DNA of 64,000 bases from Branchinecta lynchi. Taxonomy: Eukaryota > Arthropoda > Branchiopoda > Anostraca > Branchinectidae. Location: assembly GCA_023053575.1 (NCBI GenBank), contig JAKZAP010000021.1, forward strand, positions 18,848,212 to 18,912,211. Reading direction: 5' to 3'. The position numbers and the translations under genes were made by a program. Under the pieces are notes generated by a model, which did no database searches, was not told the origin of the DNA, and saw nothing but the letters and a program-made list of their open reading frames with translations. Positions 9,820 to 20,722 of the stretch are shown here, piece after piece. Within the stretch, counting starts at the first letter, position 1, and each line of letters begins with the position of its first letter.

Positions 9820-10581
9820 CTGTGGTTCCCGACCTTCTCCATACCATGCACCCCCAATCAGGATCTTAAAAGACAGAGCATCCCCATTTTCAGAAGTGAA
9901 AACGATGATAGGTTTTATCAAAATAAGGCACCCATTTGTAAGAATATTTACAAAATAAATGAGGCAATCACTAGAGGCTGCCTTGTAGCGAAAACTTTGT
10001 CAGACCTGGTTCGATGTCATTAGCTGCATATTTTTTAGTGAGCCTGTGTCTGTGTATGGTTTTAGCGTCTCTGTGCTTTCATCAAGCTGCATCGCAGACT
10101 TTTTGGTTAGCCTTATTCCCAATCTGAATGACAATATCACTTGCAATATCTTCCAATTCTTCTTGAAACAATGTAGTTTGACACAAGAACAGATTTTATG
10201 GCAGTAGGCTAGTTGTTTTTGAATCAACGTTATTTCACTGACTTTCATTATACCAGAGCTTTTAATTAGAGGCGTCCGCACAGGTTGACAAGACCCATCC
10301 CCCCAAAAAGGTCAGCCAGACGATTAAAATGAAGAGTCGGCGCGAACCGTTTCTTTGTAAAAGCAGTTAAAAAAAAAACAGTGCAAATACTTTTCCCCTT
10401 AAGGTACATTTTGGCTGGTGATGCCTCTGCTGGTAATATTAGGCCTTCGGCAATCAAAATTGACTGAGGAGAGATTTTGAAGCTACAGACTAGGCTAAAC
10501 CACTTTTGGTTCCTTCACATACCCCTTGCAAGGGTCTCGGGTACCCCTTGGGGTATGTGTACTGCCGGTTGCGAACCACTG
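9820..10581 (-). mobile_element. hAT element with transposase scraps
   Basis: Flanked by perfect 8-bp duplications GTCTAGGG (9812-9819 and 10582-10589). Termini CTGTGGTTCCCGACC and GGTTGCGAACCACTG are inverted repeats. On the minus strand (10,281 to 10,000) a frame contains SAMQLDESTE, the conserved hAT transposase LQLDESTD block. It is followed by LKPYTDTGSLKN, which resembles the KPY(T/S)DGE(L/F)VK block that normally lies N-terminal to it. The inverted order shows rearrangement and loss of function. A smaller hAT-like segment lies near 10,270-10,432. Confidence 0.75.
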
Positions 10582-10976
10582 GTCTAGGGAACCAGTAGTT
10601 GTACTTTTTGCCCTGTGATTATGTGCTACTGAACTGATAGTTCTCACGGAAATTAAACCAAAAGAGCTGCGATTCCGGGTTCTGACATCATTAACTAACA
10701 TTAACTTGTATGTGCTTCCAATCCATTACATGGTTCATGCGGCTCTGGTAATCATGGAAAAGTCAAGGAATTGTTTTTTTGTTCCATGTAAAATTGTGAA
10801 AAGTTGAAGAATGTCAGGGAAATTAATGAAAAAGTTCAGTCTATACTTATGCGTCTAGTTTTTTTTTTAAGGGAAGTTTCTTTTTCTTTGTTTCTCTGCC
10901 CAGAGTTTATCAGTTGATAACTCTGTTTGATTTCAAGAAAGATGAGAAAACAGGCATTTTCCTTAAATCCCTTCCC

Positions 10977-11651
10977 TTAAAGCACAATGGACACTTCTAA
11001 TGCTTTATTTTGTATTAAATGCTTCACAAATAAAAATTTCCGACTTCCTTTAGAAGGCGCTACGAAAATCGGTCGTTTCCTTGTGATTCCTTGTCTTTAC
11101 CTCTCTGGCATTTCGGCGATCGAAATCTCAGGAGATTTATCGTGGCAGGAAATTCAAAAACTCCCAGCAATGCTTGATAGAAAAGGATATTTTGAGATGT
11201 CACCAAAGTCGAGCTGCAGATGCAGTTTACCTGATTGTTCTAGTGTTCTATCAGAAGTTCCATGGCTTAAAGTGCCTATTAAAAGTTTTTCTTTGTGGAA
11301 TAGTGTTGTGAAGCTTGATTAGCTTGCTTTATAGAATGTACCAGAATATGCAATAAGTTTATAAAAAATAACATATAGCTACAAAAATCATTCAAAACAA
11401 ATAACCTGTTCAAATCTGAATTATACAAGCTAATTTATGCATAAAAATAAGATCTACTAAGTATTTCAAGAATTATCACTTTTATCTTTGTCCAAGCTAG
11501 TAAATTGAGCATGTACTGGCCCAAAAAATTACGCTTTGAAATACCACAGAGAGGAAACTGTTTAAAAAGCTGCTGATCTAGGGGTTAAGCATTGTTCCTA
11601 GGTTGTTACAGAGTGAGATTGGGGTAGTTTGATGTGCCCATTGAACTTTAA
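10977..11651 (+). mobile_element. TTAA-flanked piggyBac-like element, copy 1
   Basis: The ends read TTAAAGCACAATGGACAC and GTGCCCATTGAACTTTAA, imperfect terminal inverted repeats that begin with TTAA. Related copies at 20,823 and 30,347 lie in the opposite orientation and are also bounded by TTAA on both sides. TTAA duplication is characteristic of piggyBac (and Kolobok). No DDE transposase is present, so this is non-autonomous. Confidence 0.8.
10987..11322 (+). CDS. Uncharacterised 111-codon frame in the TTAA element
   Basis: The ATG sits 10 bp inside the element's first TTAA. The peptide starts MDTSNALFCIKCFTNKNF and later contains SCRCSLPDC, giving CxxC and CxC..C spacings, and ISGDLSWQEIQKLPAML. 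I do not recognise the family. The corresponding frame is broken in both other copies: by an internal deletion in the one at 20.8 kb, and by an in-frame stop after FRLP in the one at 30.3 kb. Only this copy is open. It could be a small element-encoded protein or a captured host exon, and translation is not demonstrated. Confidence 0.4.
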   Translation: MDTSNALFCIKCFTNKNFRLPLEGATKIGRFLVIPCLYLSGISAIEISGDLSWQEIQKLPAMLDRKGYFEMSPKSSCRCSLPDCSSVLSEVPWLKVPIKSFSLWNSVVKLD

Positions 11652-12773
11652 GATAAGGTATCTGCTTAACTGGTTAACTGGTGCTTTCTTGGTTAAATTC
11701 CGACAGTAACTTGCATACATGCATCATGAGGGAAGTTAGTTACGCTCAACCAATTTGGGGGTAAACTTGAAAAGAGGGATTTGACATTTCCTCTCATGGA
11801 GAGGGGACTAGTTGATTAAAAATTTCAACTATTTTGTTTTTGGTGACGCAAACCAGAAATGAGTTTTTTTTGCTGACCTAAATTATCATATCCAGGATAT
11901 TCTTTTTTCTTGAGAAGGAAATTCCCCTACTCACTAACCTATGAGTGGTGCAGTTTTGCTTGACGCTGTAGTGGAGCTTGCATCAAAGCTACCCATTCTG
12001 TTGAGAATGGATCCATTGAGTTATCAGGATATGCTTCCTTTTCAAACTGTCTTATTTATTTTGTGTCCCTGACTAAACACAAATAGCTGGCAATCCTTTA
12101 GGCCTATGAATGCAGAAAGATAGCTCGAGGGTAGTGTTCTTGTAAAATTGAGTTGGCTTGGTCAATTTCTTTGCTATGTTTTATTAAAACTTGTGATACC
12201 TGCAAGTGATGAAGACTGAAGAATCCCAGTTGTACCTCCAAACCTTGCACTGGAGGAAACCTCTTTATCATCTAAATCTTTTCTGTTAAAATACAAAGGA
12301 TCAGCAATTCTTAAATTTTATACCCCCACCAGCAAAATCAACCTGTTTACTTGAATGGATTTGTTACAACTGGCCCTGCAGGGTGGATTCGTGATTTGAC
12401 AACTGCCTTTTGCCGATCTTGGAAGCTCAATCTGACAAACACACTTCTCATTCTGACAATGATTAAAAATCACTTTGTATCCTAACAACTAGAAATAGCC
12501 AGCCTCTTTGTGTCAATGTCTGGCAGCTTGACGCATGCAACTGAGAAGTCCCTTCTTTCTCCGAGGGGTGGGGGCGGTACCACTCCCATGGCAACGCCCC
12601 TGCACCCTTTTCAATAAAGTATAATTGTTCTGAATGGGTGACCCATCATTTTCTGTTGGAAAAAAAGGACATATATGGTTGACTGGAAGGCATCACCTTC
12701 TTACAATTTGCATCATCGTTAAGTTTTTCCTTGATAATTGCTTGGTCTTGTGTTTTCATGCTTATCCTTACAG
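11652..12773. other. Upstream region of RPS15A
   Basis: It should hold the promoter and non-coding first exon of RPS15A, since the coding ATG lies 23 bp inside an exon with a clear acceptor. I cannot place the transcription start. A pyrimidine tract at 12,549-12,561 resembles a TOP start, but it abuts GGGGCGGTACC..CAACGCCCCTG, which looks like a hAT-like repeat end, so I do not claim it. Confidence 0.4.
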
Positions 12774-12929
12774 GCTAGCAACTATCATCAGTCACCATGG
12801 TGCGAATGAATGTTTTGGCTGATGCCCTCAACGCCATGAACAATGCCGAGAAGAGAGGCAAGCGACAGGTCATGATCAGGCCTTGCTCCAAAGTCATTGT
12901 CAAGTTCTTGACTGTCATGATGAAGCATG
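12774..12929 (+). CDS. RPS15A: Ribosomal protein uS8 (RPS15A), first coding exon
   Basis: A consensus acceptor (TTACAG) ends at 12773. A 23-nt 5' untranslated stretch and then ATG at 12797 follow. The peptide starts [20 protein letters not shown] and runs to LTVMMKH, the start of eukaryotic uS8. The donor G|GTAAGT lies after 12929, phase 1. uS8 is a core 40S protein that binds the central domain of 18S rRNA and is needed for small-subunit assembly. The three exons together give 130 residues, the usual family length, with no frameshift or stop. Codon-level intactness and consensus splice sites indicate a live gene, in contrast to its repeat-filled surroundings. A non-coding exon 1 is expected upstream. 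Confidence 0.95.
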
Positions 12930-14165
12930 GTAAGTCGTTCTTCTTCTCAGATCTCCAGGACAGACGGTCTTGAACCTAACGAGGTAGCTCCAGCAAAGCC
13001 ATTACAAGTTTTGAGGATAAGAGGAGCGCCGTATTGTGGCAGTTCTCACGCTCTCTGGAACGAAAATAATAACAAAGTGGACATGTGCCATCAGTCAGAT
13101 TTGCTACAAGAAAAACACTTAGTGGGTGACTTTTGGCCCAAAACAGAGAGGGAAATTTTATTTCATAAAAGAAAGTAAACTGCCTCTCGGTCGGAATCGC
13201 CCTGCAAAAATGACACATCCTAAATTATTTTAAAAAGAAAACCTGTAATAGCTACTTCCAGTCGAAATCCTTCTGCAAAAATGACACATTTGGACGTTTT
13301 AGAGTGATTTTTGTCCTATGTAGGACAAGAGTGACAAAAAGAAAATAGTGACAATTCACAGCATTGTGCAATATGTGGCAACCCTGGCCATCATTCTTGC
13401 AAAGAACCATCATAAGAAAATTTTAATGATCGTAACGGATGTGAAACGAAAATTATAAGTAGGAGGAGCCAATTTACCATCAGGTGGGCTCTGGAACGGC
13501 AAAAACAGCAAGAATATTGACGATTGTAACTAATAAGTAGTTTCTGGAACCTTACTGAATCCTTAGCTTGGACTTCCTGCCTCGAAGCCAATACTCTTGA
13601 TGGCTAGCTCTACCTGCTGATGAAGAATTGCTCTGTACCTAGTGAAAACCAGAGCTATCCCAAACGAACGCAGTTTATTGGTTGACATGGGATTCCAGTC
13701 ATCGTTCCTGTGACGTTTCTCGTTTACCGAGGTTCACTGGCATGTTTCGGACTTAGTCACATAGAGTAAAGTTTTCTCCATGTCAGACTGGGTACTATTA
13801 TCTAGTGCTCTACTTGCATCACATCCTGGGAGATCATTTTGTTGTAATATTTTCAGGAAATCATAAGATGTTTTGATTATTTCAGTAATAGCATTGAAAT
13901 ATAAAGGCTAAATCTTAAAGACTATCTTGGAGGTTGAAATGTTTTTCTACTTGGGAATCTCTTTCTGAATCCTTTCCTAATATTAATTGGATATTTGGAA
14001 TGCCCAAAGTAATAACTGAAGGTCTGAAGTAATACCAAGCTGTTGCACTTGTAAACTTTCATAAAATATTTAAAAATCATCCTTTGTCCTTCTGTACTGT
14101 TAAGAAAATAGAGAGAAAGGTTTTGTCAAAGTAGCAATAGATCTATGAGATGCATTTATTTTTAG
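12930..14165 (+). other. RPS15A intron between coding exons 1 and 2
   Basis: GT-AG intron of about 1.2 kb. I looked for box C/D snoRNA signatures because ribosomal protein introns often host them, but found no C/D box pair with convincing spacing and terminal stem. Confidence 0.6.
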
Positions 14166-14331
14166 GCTACATTGGCGAGTTTGAGATCGTCGATGACCAC
14201 AGAGCCGGCAAGATCGTGGTTAACTTGACAGGAAGACTGAACAAGTGTGGTGTCATCTCTCCCAGGTTTGACGTACCTATCAAGGAAATTGACAAGTGGA
14301 CCACAAACCTCTTACCTTCTCGCCAGTTTGG
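14166..14331 (+). CDS. RPS15A: Ribosomal protein uS8 (RPS15A), second coding exon
   Basis: The acceptor TTTTTAG ends at 14165 and the donor GG|GTATGT follows 14331. Phase 1 in, phase 2 out. The peptide begins [18 protein letters not shown] and includes [17 protein letters not shown] and NLLPSRQFG, all highly conserved uS8 blocks. It joins the previous exon through a split glycine codon (G|GC). Confidence 0.95.
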
Positions 14332-15294
14332 GTATGTTCTATGAATATTTTTCTTACCTCTCCCCCCCCCGCCCCCTCCCCCTGTCGGCCAGCAGGAGGT
14401 GCCGTGATTTTCGGGAAAAAAAAGTTCTTGTAAAAATAGCCTTTTTTCTTAAAGCACAACTCTTACTAGAAATAATCTCTTCCCTATGAAATGAATCAGA
14501 AAAAACTCTTTTGGAAATACCATTCCTTCCCACCTAAAACTAGCGATTCTCTTGTTAGCGCCGGTCGAGTTTATCCAGCCTTCCTGCTCTCCGACGCGGC
14601 TGCTGGGCGCAAAACATTTGAAAACTGAACCGTGTCTTGGTTAAGAAGTGGGAAAACCAAGCAAATAAAAGAAGTAATAAACAGGAGAGTGTCACATCCT
14701 TGTATGTGAAAGAGTTGTCAGCGTACATTGAAGATTACGGCAAACTTTTCGTTGGGTGACGGGAAAACTCGGAAAGGTCGAAAAAGCGCTAAGAATTCAT
14801 ATTTGCGAAACAAAACAATTGAGGAAAGTGGGAATTTTAGAAGCTTATAATTCCATATGGGAGCTAAGTATATTATAAAAGGCAGAATAAGTAAAAGGGG
14901 TCCTTCAAAAACAGTCGAAAATTTATCGACAGCCGAATTCTCGCAAACAGATTTTTTCTGGGAAATTTAGTTTTTCTGAAAAAACGACGAGCAAGTCGGT
15001 GAATACCTCCCCCCCCCCAAACAGTTTGGCTAGTAATGCCTTTGTTATTTTTTAAATCCTGTTAAACTGCTGGACATTTCTCATCTTTCTGAAGTCTGTT
15101 ATCATCCATGCTAGAAAGCAGCAAAGGGCTGACAGCTAGATACATTTTTATACTCTCCAGTACAATAACGTGATGTTATTATTTTTCGTCAACTAAGACT
15201 TAGTGTTGCTGATAGTTTATTATCTGATTATTCCTATTCGTCAATTTCTTAAGCGAAATCTAAATCCAAATTTTGACTTGTATTCTTGTTTCAG
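14332..15294 (+). other. RPS15A intron between coding exons 2 and 3, with hAT remnant
   Basis: GT-AG intron. The segment around 14,905-15,044 (GTCGGTGAATACC, a poly-C run, then GGCTAGTAATGCC) is a decayed end of the family C hAT-like element. Nothing else recognised. Confidence 0.6.
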
Positions 15295-15388
15295 CTATGT
15301 TGTTCTGACCACGTCTGCTGGCATTATGGATCACGAGGAAGCCAAACGAAAACATGTCGGAGGAAAGATTTTAGGGTTTTTCTTTTAA
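15295..15388 (+). CDS. RPS15A: Ribosomal protein uS8 (RPS15A), last exon and stop
   Basis: The acceptor TTTCAG ends at 15294. The peptide [18 protein letters not shown] continues to GGKILGFFF and a TAA ending at 15388. This carries the family's invariant C-terminal [12 protein letters not shown] and GGKILGFFF. Total CDS 393 nt (133+166+94). Confidence 0.95.
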
Positions 15389-15402
15389 AGTCCTGTCTCA
15401 AA

Positions 15403-15408
15403 AATAAA
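15403..15408 (+). terminator. Polyadenylation signal of RPS15A
   Basis: A canonical AATAAA 14 nt after the stop codon gives a very short 3' UTR, typical of ribosomal protein mRNAs. Confidence 0.8.
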
Positions 15409-16189
15409 GCTCTTTGAGACACCCCAAAACACCGCAGCATACCTTGCCACACAGAGGCTCAAACAAAGCGAGTAGAAGATGCTCGTTTGAGTTGGTGGTA
15501 AGAATGCACTACCGTGGCACCAAATAGCAGTGATGCATAGCTCTTATTCCATTGCATGACCAACCAGATTAAGATCATTTTTCCTGAAAAGGCAGATACG
15601 GTCCCGACTGCTGTATTTATAGTTCAAGCTTGTTAGCTGGATTTACAACGTGATATAGATTGTTAATTTTACAGTCCAGAAATTGGCTGTTTGCTTGGAT
15701 GCGGGGATAAATGAACAGCAAGACAGGATGTCAACCAGAAATAATAAAAGATAAGGTTTTCATGTGTCACTGCTAGTACGGTCATGAGACTTAATGCATT
15801 TTACTGTGTTGTTTGTGCTATTCTGTGTGGTAAGTGATATGGCAAAACTGAGTACCTGAATATTCTGTGATAATACACTTATTTTCGTGAGATAGTTGTA
15901 ACATGGTGGCCGTTAGGGCAGTTTCGGTTTAAGGTGCGACGTCGTCTGTTTTCCCCCAGCAAGTGAATTGTTTCTGTGACGAAAAGGGAGAAAGAGGTAA
16001 GTGTTCTGTTCCGCTTCGTGGGAATCGGGTCTCGGCACGGTTTTGTTCCTTGTTTGTCGACTAAGGGTCGAAAGTGGACAAAATCAAATTCTGCAGCGAA
16101 GTCATATATTATTTACAGAGTCCAATTTATTTACGTAAAACCAAATTCTGTTTAATTTAACCCAAATGCTGTCGATCTACTAGGTCACA
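15409..16189. other. Intergenic, possible non-coding first exon near 15,905-15,996
   Basis: A CpG-containing stretch ends in a consensus donor (AAAGAG|GTAAGTG near 15,996). It could be the 5' exon of an unseen plus-strand transcript. No downstream partner exon is identified, so this is only a candidate. Confidence 0.25.
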
Positions 16190-16445
16190 AGAAACTCATA
16201 TTCAAACAATGTTTACAACGGGTGGTCAACTACGATTTTAGTAATTTGCCTAATAAGATATTTATAGTCGGTAGGAGCCTCAGTTTTTTATTACACTTTT
16301 GTTTCCGTCCCCGACGTTGAACAAGAAGATTGACAGCCTAACGAGGACCCTTGACAAGAAGGGCCGAAAAAACGTAGCTGACGTATATCTGTTGTAAACA
16401 TTGGTTGAAAGTCAGTTTGGGCTCAAAAGAATATTTACAAGAAAC
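16190..16445 (+). mobile_element. Solo Penelope-like terminal repeat
   Basis: It contains AAGATATTTATAGTCGGTAG and the GTTGAACAAGAAGATTGACAG block that precedes the core in the 54-56 kb element. The core has CTAACGA at 16338-16344 and GAAA at 16366-16369, and the copy ends TGTAAACATTGGTTGAAAGT. CTGANGA has become CTAACGA, so it is probably inactive. Confidence 0.65.
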
Positions 16446-16509
16446 TCCTTGCATAATCAATACAGCTCTTCGACGTCATCGCTCGTTTTACCTATCATTC
16501 TTGTAATTA

Positions 16510-16667
16510 CACTGTAAAAAGTTTATCCGGATAAGGATGCAGTATTTGCTACTGGGATTAATCTTATCTCTATTGGGATGAAATTAATCCGAATTAGGCA
16601 TAATCTTATCTCAATAAAGACAAGATTAATCCCAGTAGCAAATACTGCAGGATTTTGTTTTACAGTG
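16510..16667. mobile_element. Short mariner-like palindromic MITE
   Basis: TA-flanked element with termini CACTGTAAAA and TTTTACAGTG (TA at 16508-16509 and 16668-16669). It is an almost complete palindrome: AGTATTTGCTACTGGGATTA mirrors TAATCCCAGTAGCAAATACT. No coding capacity. Confidence 0.8.
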
Positions 16668-17094
16668 TACTGCTCTAACACAATCCCCCTTGGTTATCTT
16701 CCTTTTCTTGTGCCCTGCATTTTAGTCGCTGCAGAAAGAACTTGTCATCCTTGTGTCAGATGTGTGTCTAAGAAGGGGCATAAGTGGACAAATCAAATTC
16801 TATTTACTGAGTCAATATCTATTTACTTAACCAAAATATATTTAGTTCCCGTTTCTTTAACAAAAATATATTGACTGACAAAAATTTAAGCTTTTTTCAT
16901 GCTTTTAATTTACATGAAATCAAATTATATTTTCTTACCATCAACATTTATTTAGTTGAAATACATTATTATTTAAAACCAAATACCATCTACTTACTAG
17001 GGGGCGGGGGTGGCGAACCTCCCCACCCTCCTCCACCCTGCATGTTTTCGCTCATTCAGCCAAAAAAGTCGTTCCCGCCAGAATTTTCGGAAAA

Positions 17095-17345
17095 ACAGAT
17101 ATGTCATATAGCGATCGTAATTTCTGTCCGCCCCTCGGTCGGTATGTCTCCCGATTTTGCTAGTTCGGGCATTTCCAGATACGCTAGGACGATGAAACTG
17201 GGCAGGCGTATTAGGGATGGGACCAGATTAAATTATAATTAAATTAAATTCCCCGATCCGACCATCTGGGTGTAGGGAGGGGGAATCAAGAAAAATAAGG
17301 CATTTTTAACTGACGAACGGGTGATCGGATCTTAAAGTACAAATC
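17095..17345 (+). repeat. Family E repeat fragment
   Basis: It shares GCGATCGTAATTTCTGTCCG, CTAGTTCGGGCA and GACGATGAAACTGGGCAGGCG with the larger family E elements at 21.8, 28.5 and 34.6 kb. Confidence 0.6.
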
Positions 17346-17426
17346 TTACTAGAAATCATCTTTTACTAAGAAATGGATCAGAAAAAAGTTTTTCGAGAAT
17401 ACCTTTACTTTTTCACCTGAAATGAT

Positions 17427-17575
17427 AAATATTCTTTGAGCCCAATCTGACTTTGAAACATTTATGCAAACAATCTTTACAGCGGACACGTCAGCTATGA
17501 CTTCATCAGCTATATTTCGGCCCTTCTTGGCAAGGGTCTTCGACAGGCTGTCAATCCTCTGGTTCTCCGAAGTCC
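17427..17575 (-). mobile_element. Penelope-like terminal repeat, decayed core
   Basis: It starts AAATATTCTTTGAGCCCAAT, as at 54,150. The minus-strand core spans 17515-17546 with the usual 32-nt spacing, but CTGANGA has become CTGTCGA. It abuts the family A array that follows. Confidence 0.65.
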
Positions 17576-18360
17576 GGGTAAAAAATGATTGTTATACGTT
17601 GGTTCAGCGTCTCGTCGTACCCTTAAATCGGATGTCTCACCTACAAATACTTTCAAAATCTTGTTTTGGCCGGATTCCATACCAACTACTTGCCCGGCGA
17701 GAAAATGGTTTTCACCATCGTGTTCAGCATGTCTTCCTCCACCTAAACCGAACATCTACTCAACTTCATACTAAAATTCAACTTACAACAAATTTTCCGG
17801 TTCCGGCCGGATTTTGGGTGAACTATATGTCCGGGTAAAAAATGATGTCATACACGGATTCAGCATCTCGTCTTACCCCTTAATCGGATGCCTAATCAAC
17901 TACAAATACTTTTAACATTTTTCCGGTTTTTGCCGGATTCCGGGCGAGAAAATGTGTTTCACCATCGTGTTCAGCATGTCTTCCTACCCCTTTATCGAAC
18001 ATCCAATCAACTTCAAATAAAACTTACTTTTAACAAACTTTCCGGTTTCGGCCGGATTCCGGGCGAACTACTCGTCCGGCGAGAAAATGGTTTTCACCAT
18101 TGTCTTCAGCATGTCTTCTTACCCCATAATCGACTGTCTCATTAGTTGTTTGAAAATAATTTGCTTGCCAATTAATTTAACCCCCCACCCCTAAATATAA
18201 GGGTTACAAAGCCCATCTGCGAACTCTACCTTACTCTTGACCCAACGAATCATCACACAAAGTTTCATCAAAATGCCTCATTCCCTTCGAGAGTTGTCCT
18301 GCTTGGACTGACAACTTTTGCTATGTCATAGGTATCCCTCCACTTAAGTTTTGGGATCCC
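17576..18360 (-). mobile_element. Family A element, partial
   Basis: About four 137-bp-type units, then the family terminus ending CACTTAAGTTTTGGGATCCC at 18,360. Its far end is joined to the Penelope-like fragment rather than carrying the normal AACAAGACC terminus. Confidence 0.75.
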
Positions 18361-19062
18361 GATAAGGAAAGAATTGAGAACTCACGTAACCTTGGTGTCA
18401 GCATGGTGGATCTCTTTTTCCCGATCTTATGTATTATCGGGGGTGGAGCTTCTCGTGTTGCCTCTTGCAGTATTAAGTGTTACCTCCAGAGCAAAAGTGA
18501 TGAAGCTGTCAGAAAAGGCGGGAAGTTCAAACAGTGCCTATTCTGAAGGATTATACAAACGGAAACGACTTTTCAATCTCGGGTCAGATTTGCAATATGA
18601 AGCTTATGTTACTACGACCCTTCATAAAGACGGTGAAGGTCAATGGAGTTGTAGTGCTTACATACGGACAGACAACTTTTGCGATGTCATAGGTATGCCT
18701 CCACTTACGTTTTGGGATCCCAATAAGGGAAGAATTGCCAACTCACGTAACCTTGATGTCAGCATGGTGGATCTCTGTTTCCCGATCTTATGTATTATCG
18801 GGGGTGGAGCTTCTCGTGTTGCCTCTTGCAGTATTAAGTGTTACCTCCAGAGCAAAAGTGATGAAGCAGTCAGAAAAGACGGGAAGTTCAAGTCTGAAGG
18901 ATTATACAAACGGAAACAACTTTTCAATCTCGGGTCAGATTTGAATATGAAGCTTATGTTATCACGATCCTTCACAAACACGGTGAAGGCCAAGAGAATG
19001 CGGCATTGGATGACTCAGGGGGAGCAATACCTAATACGCATGCCTTTAGTTCAGATTCAATA
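18361..19062 (+). repeat. Tandem duplication of about 355 bp that includes the end of a family A element
   Basis: Two adjacent copies (about 18,361-18,720 and 18,721-19,062) share GTGTCAGCATGGTGGATCTC, GGGGGTGGAGCTTCTCGTG and AAACGGAAAC. Between them is a second copy of the family A terminus (GATGTCATAGGTATGCC to GGGATCCC). The 229-codon frame at 18374-19063 runs through both copies in different frames, so it is not a conserved protein. Confidence 0.75.
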
Positions 19063-19119
19063 GGATCGGTGTGAACATTAGTAATTTTATTTTGGTCTTC
19101 TCAGGACTGTAAAGAATCG

Positions 19120-19445
19120 CTTGTAGAAAAGGTATTAAGCTTGGACAATTTAGGGTATAGCTGTTGAAATGTACTCAACGAGTTATTATGTTTTGTTTTT
19201 AAGTTGTACTCTCTACACAAAATTTATTTCATACCATTTTCTCGTGTTGTTGCGAATTTCCTAATTTGAAATTATGATTGCTGATTGTAAGGTATCTTTC
19301 AAGACGTCTCAATTTGTCATAACAACTTATTATTCTTGGTCAAAAATGTATATCTTTATCTCGGATAGTTGCACTTTACATCTGGCTAAATTTGTTATTG
19401 CCTATGCCACTAACAATCTGCTTTTTCATCATCATTTTTTTTTCA
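19120..19445 (+). repeat. Segmental duplicate flanking a family A element, left copy
   Basis: It matches 20,723-21,720 (minus the TTAA insert): ATAACAACTTATTATT, GGTCAAAAATGTATATC, ATCTCGGATAGTTG. A complete family A element lies between the two copies. Confidence 0.6.
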
Positions 19446-19452
19446 TTGTCAT

Positions 19453-20722
19453 GTTTTTGGGATCCCAAAACGTAAGTGGAGGGATACCTATGACATCGCA
19501 AAAGTTGTCCGTCCGTCCGTCTGTAAGCACGATAACTCCGAAGGGAATGAGATATTTTGATGAAACTTGGTGTAAGGGTTCGTTGGGTCGTCGGACCAGT
19601 CAAGTTCGTAGATGGGCTTTGTAGCTCTACATTTAGGGGTGGGAGAGGGGATTCAAATTAAGGGACAAACAAAATATTTTGAAACAACTAATGTGATAGT
19701 CGATTATGGGGTAAGAAGACATGCTGAGCACGATGGTGAAAACCATTTTGTCATCGGACAAGTAGTTCGCCCGGAATCCGGCCAAAACCGGAAAGTTTGT
19801 TGAAAGTAAAAGTTTTATTTGAAATTGATTAGATGTTCGATTTAGGGGTAGGAAGGCATGCTGAAGACGATGGTGAAAATTATTTTCTCGACGGACAAGT
19901 ATTTCGCCCGGAATCCGGCCCAAACCGGAAAGTTTGTTGAAAGTAAAAGTTTTATTTGAAGTTGATTAAATGTTCGATTTAGAGGTAGGAAGACATGCTG
20001 AAGACGATGGTGAAAACTATTTTCTCGACGGACAAGTATTTCGACCGGAATCCGGCCCAAACCGGAAAGTTTGTCAAAATTAAAAGTTTTATTCGGAGTT
20101 GATTAGATGTTCGATTTAGGGCAAGAAGACATGCTGAACACTTATGTGAAAACAAGTTTCTACCCGGACATGTAGTTCGTCCGGAATCCGGCCAAAACCG
20201 GAAAATTGTTGGAAGTCAAAGTTTTATTTCTAGTTGATTAGATAAGCGATTTAGGGGTAAGAAGAGATGCTGAGTCCATGTATGACAATCGTATTTTACC
20301 CGGACATATAGTTCGACCGGAAACCGGCTGGAATCGGAAAATTTGTTATAAGCTAAATTTCTATTTGAAGTTGATTAGATGTTCATTACTGGGGAAAGTA
20401 GATACCCTGATTTCGTCTTTGAGCTTTCTTTTTTCGCCGGACAGGTAGTTCTGGAGTTCGGCCGGAACCGGGAAATTGGCAGAAGTGGCAGGAAGTTTTC
20501 GTCAAAACAGATATGACTTATAGGGGTAAACATACATGCTGAATCCAAATCTGAACTTGGTTTTCTCAGGTGATTAGGTATTTGGCCTTAATCTGTTTCT
20601 GAATTTTAATTGTGTAAAAATGTTCAAGGAGTCTGGCGAAGACTGAATCTGGCTAAGACAAAACCCAGTTGTCTGGATCAGATATTGAATTTTTGGGATC
20701 CCATCGAAACCTTTGGTCTTGT
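19453..20722 (+). mobile_element. Family A element, complete
   Basis: Starts GTTTTTGGGATCCCAAAACG and ends TTTTTGGGATCCCATCG then TTTGGTCTTGTT. It is very similar to the copy at 6,041-7,462 but has fewer internal 137-bp units, consistent with array contraction or expansion. Confidence 0.85.

Noticed and set aside
12540..12604. Pyrimidine tract as a TOP transcription start for RPS15A
   Set aside because: It sits beside a GGGGCG...CGCCCCTG segment resembling a hAT end and has no donor leading to the coding exon; evidence insufficient.
15170..15235. Possible box C/D snoRNA in the RPS15A intron (GTGATGTT ... CTGA)
   Set aside because: The C box deviates from RTGATGA, the terminal stem is weak and no guide region is evident.
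18374..19063. 229-codon open frame
   Set aside because: It spans a DNA tandem duplication read in different frames, and includes a transposon terminus. No domain and no splice support, so it is a by-product of the duplication.
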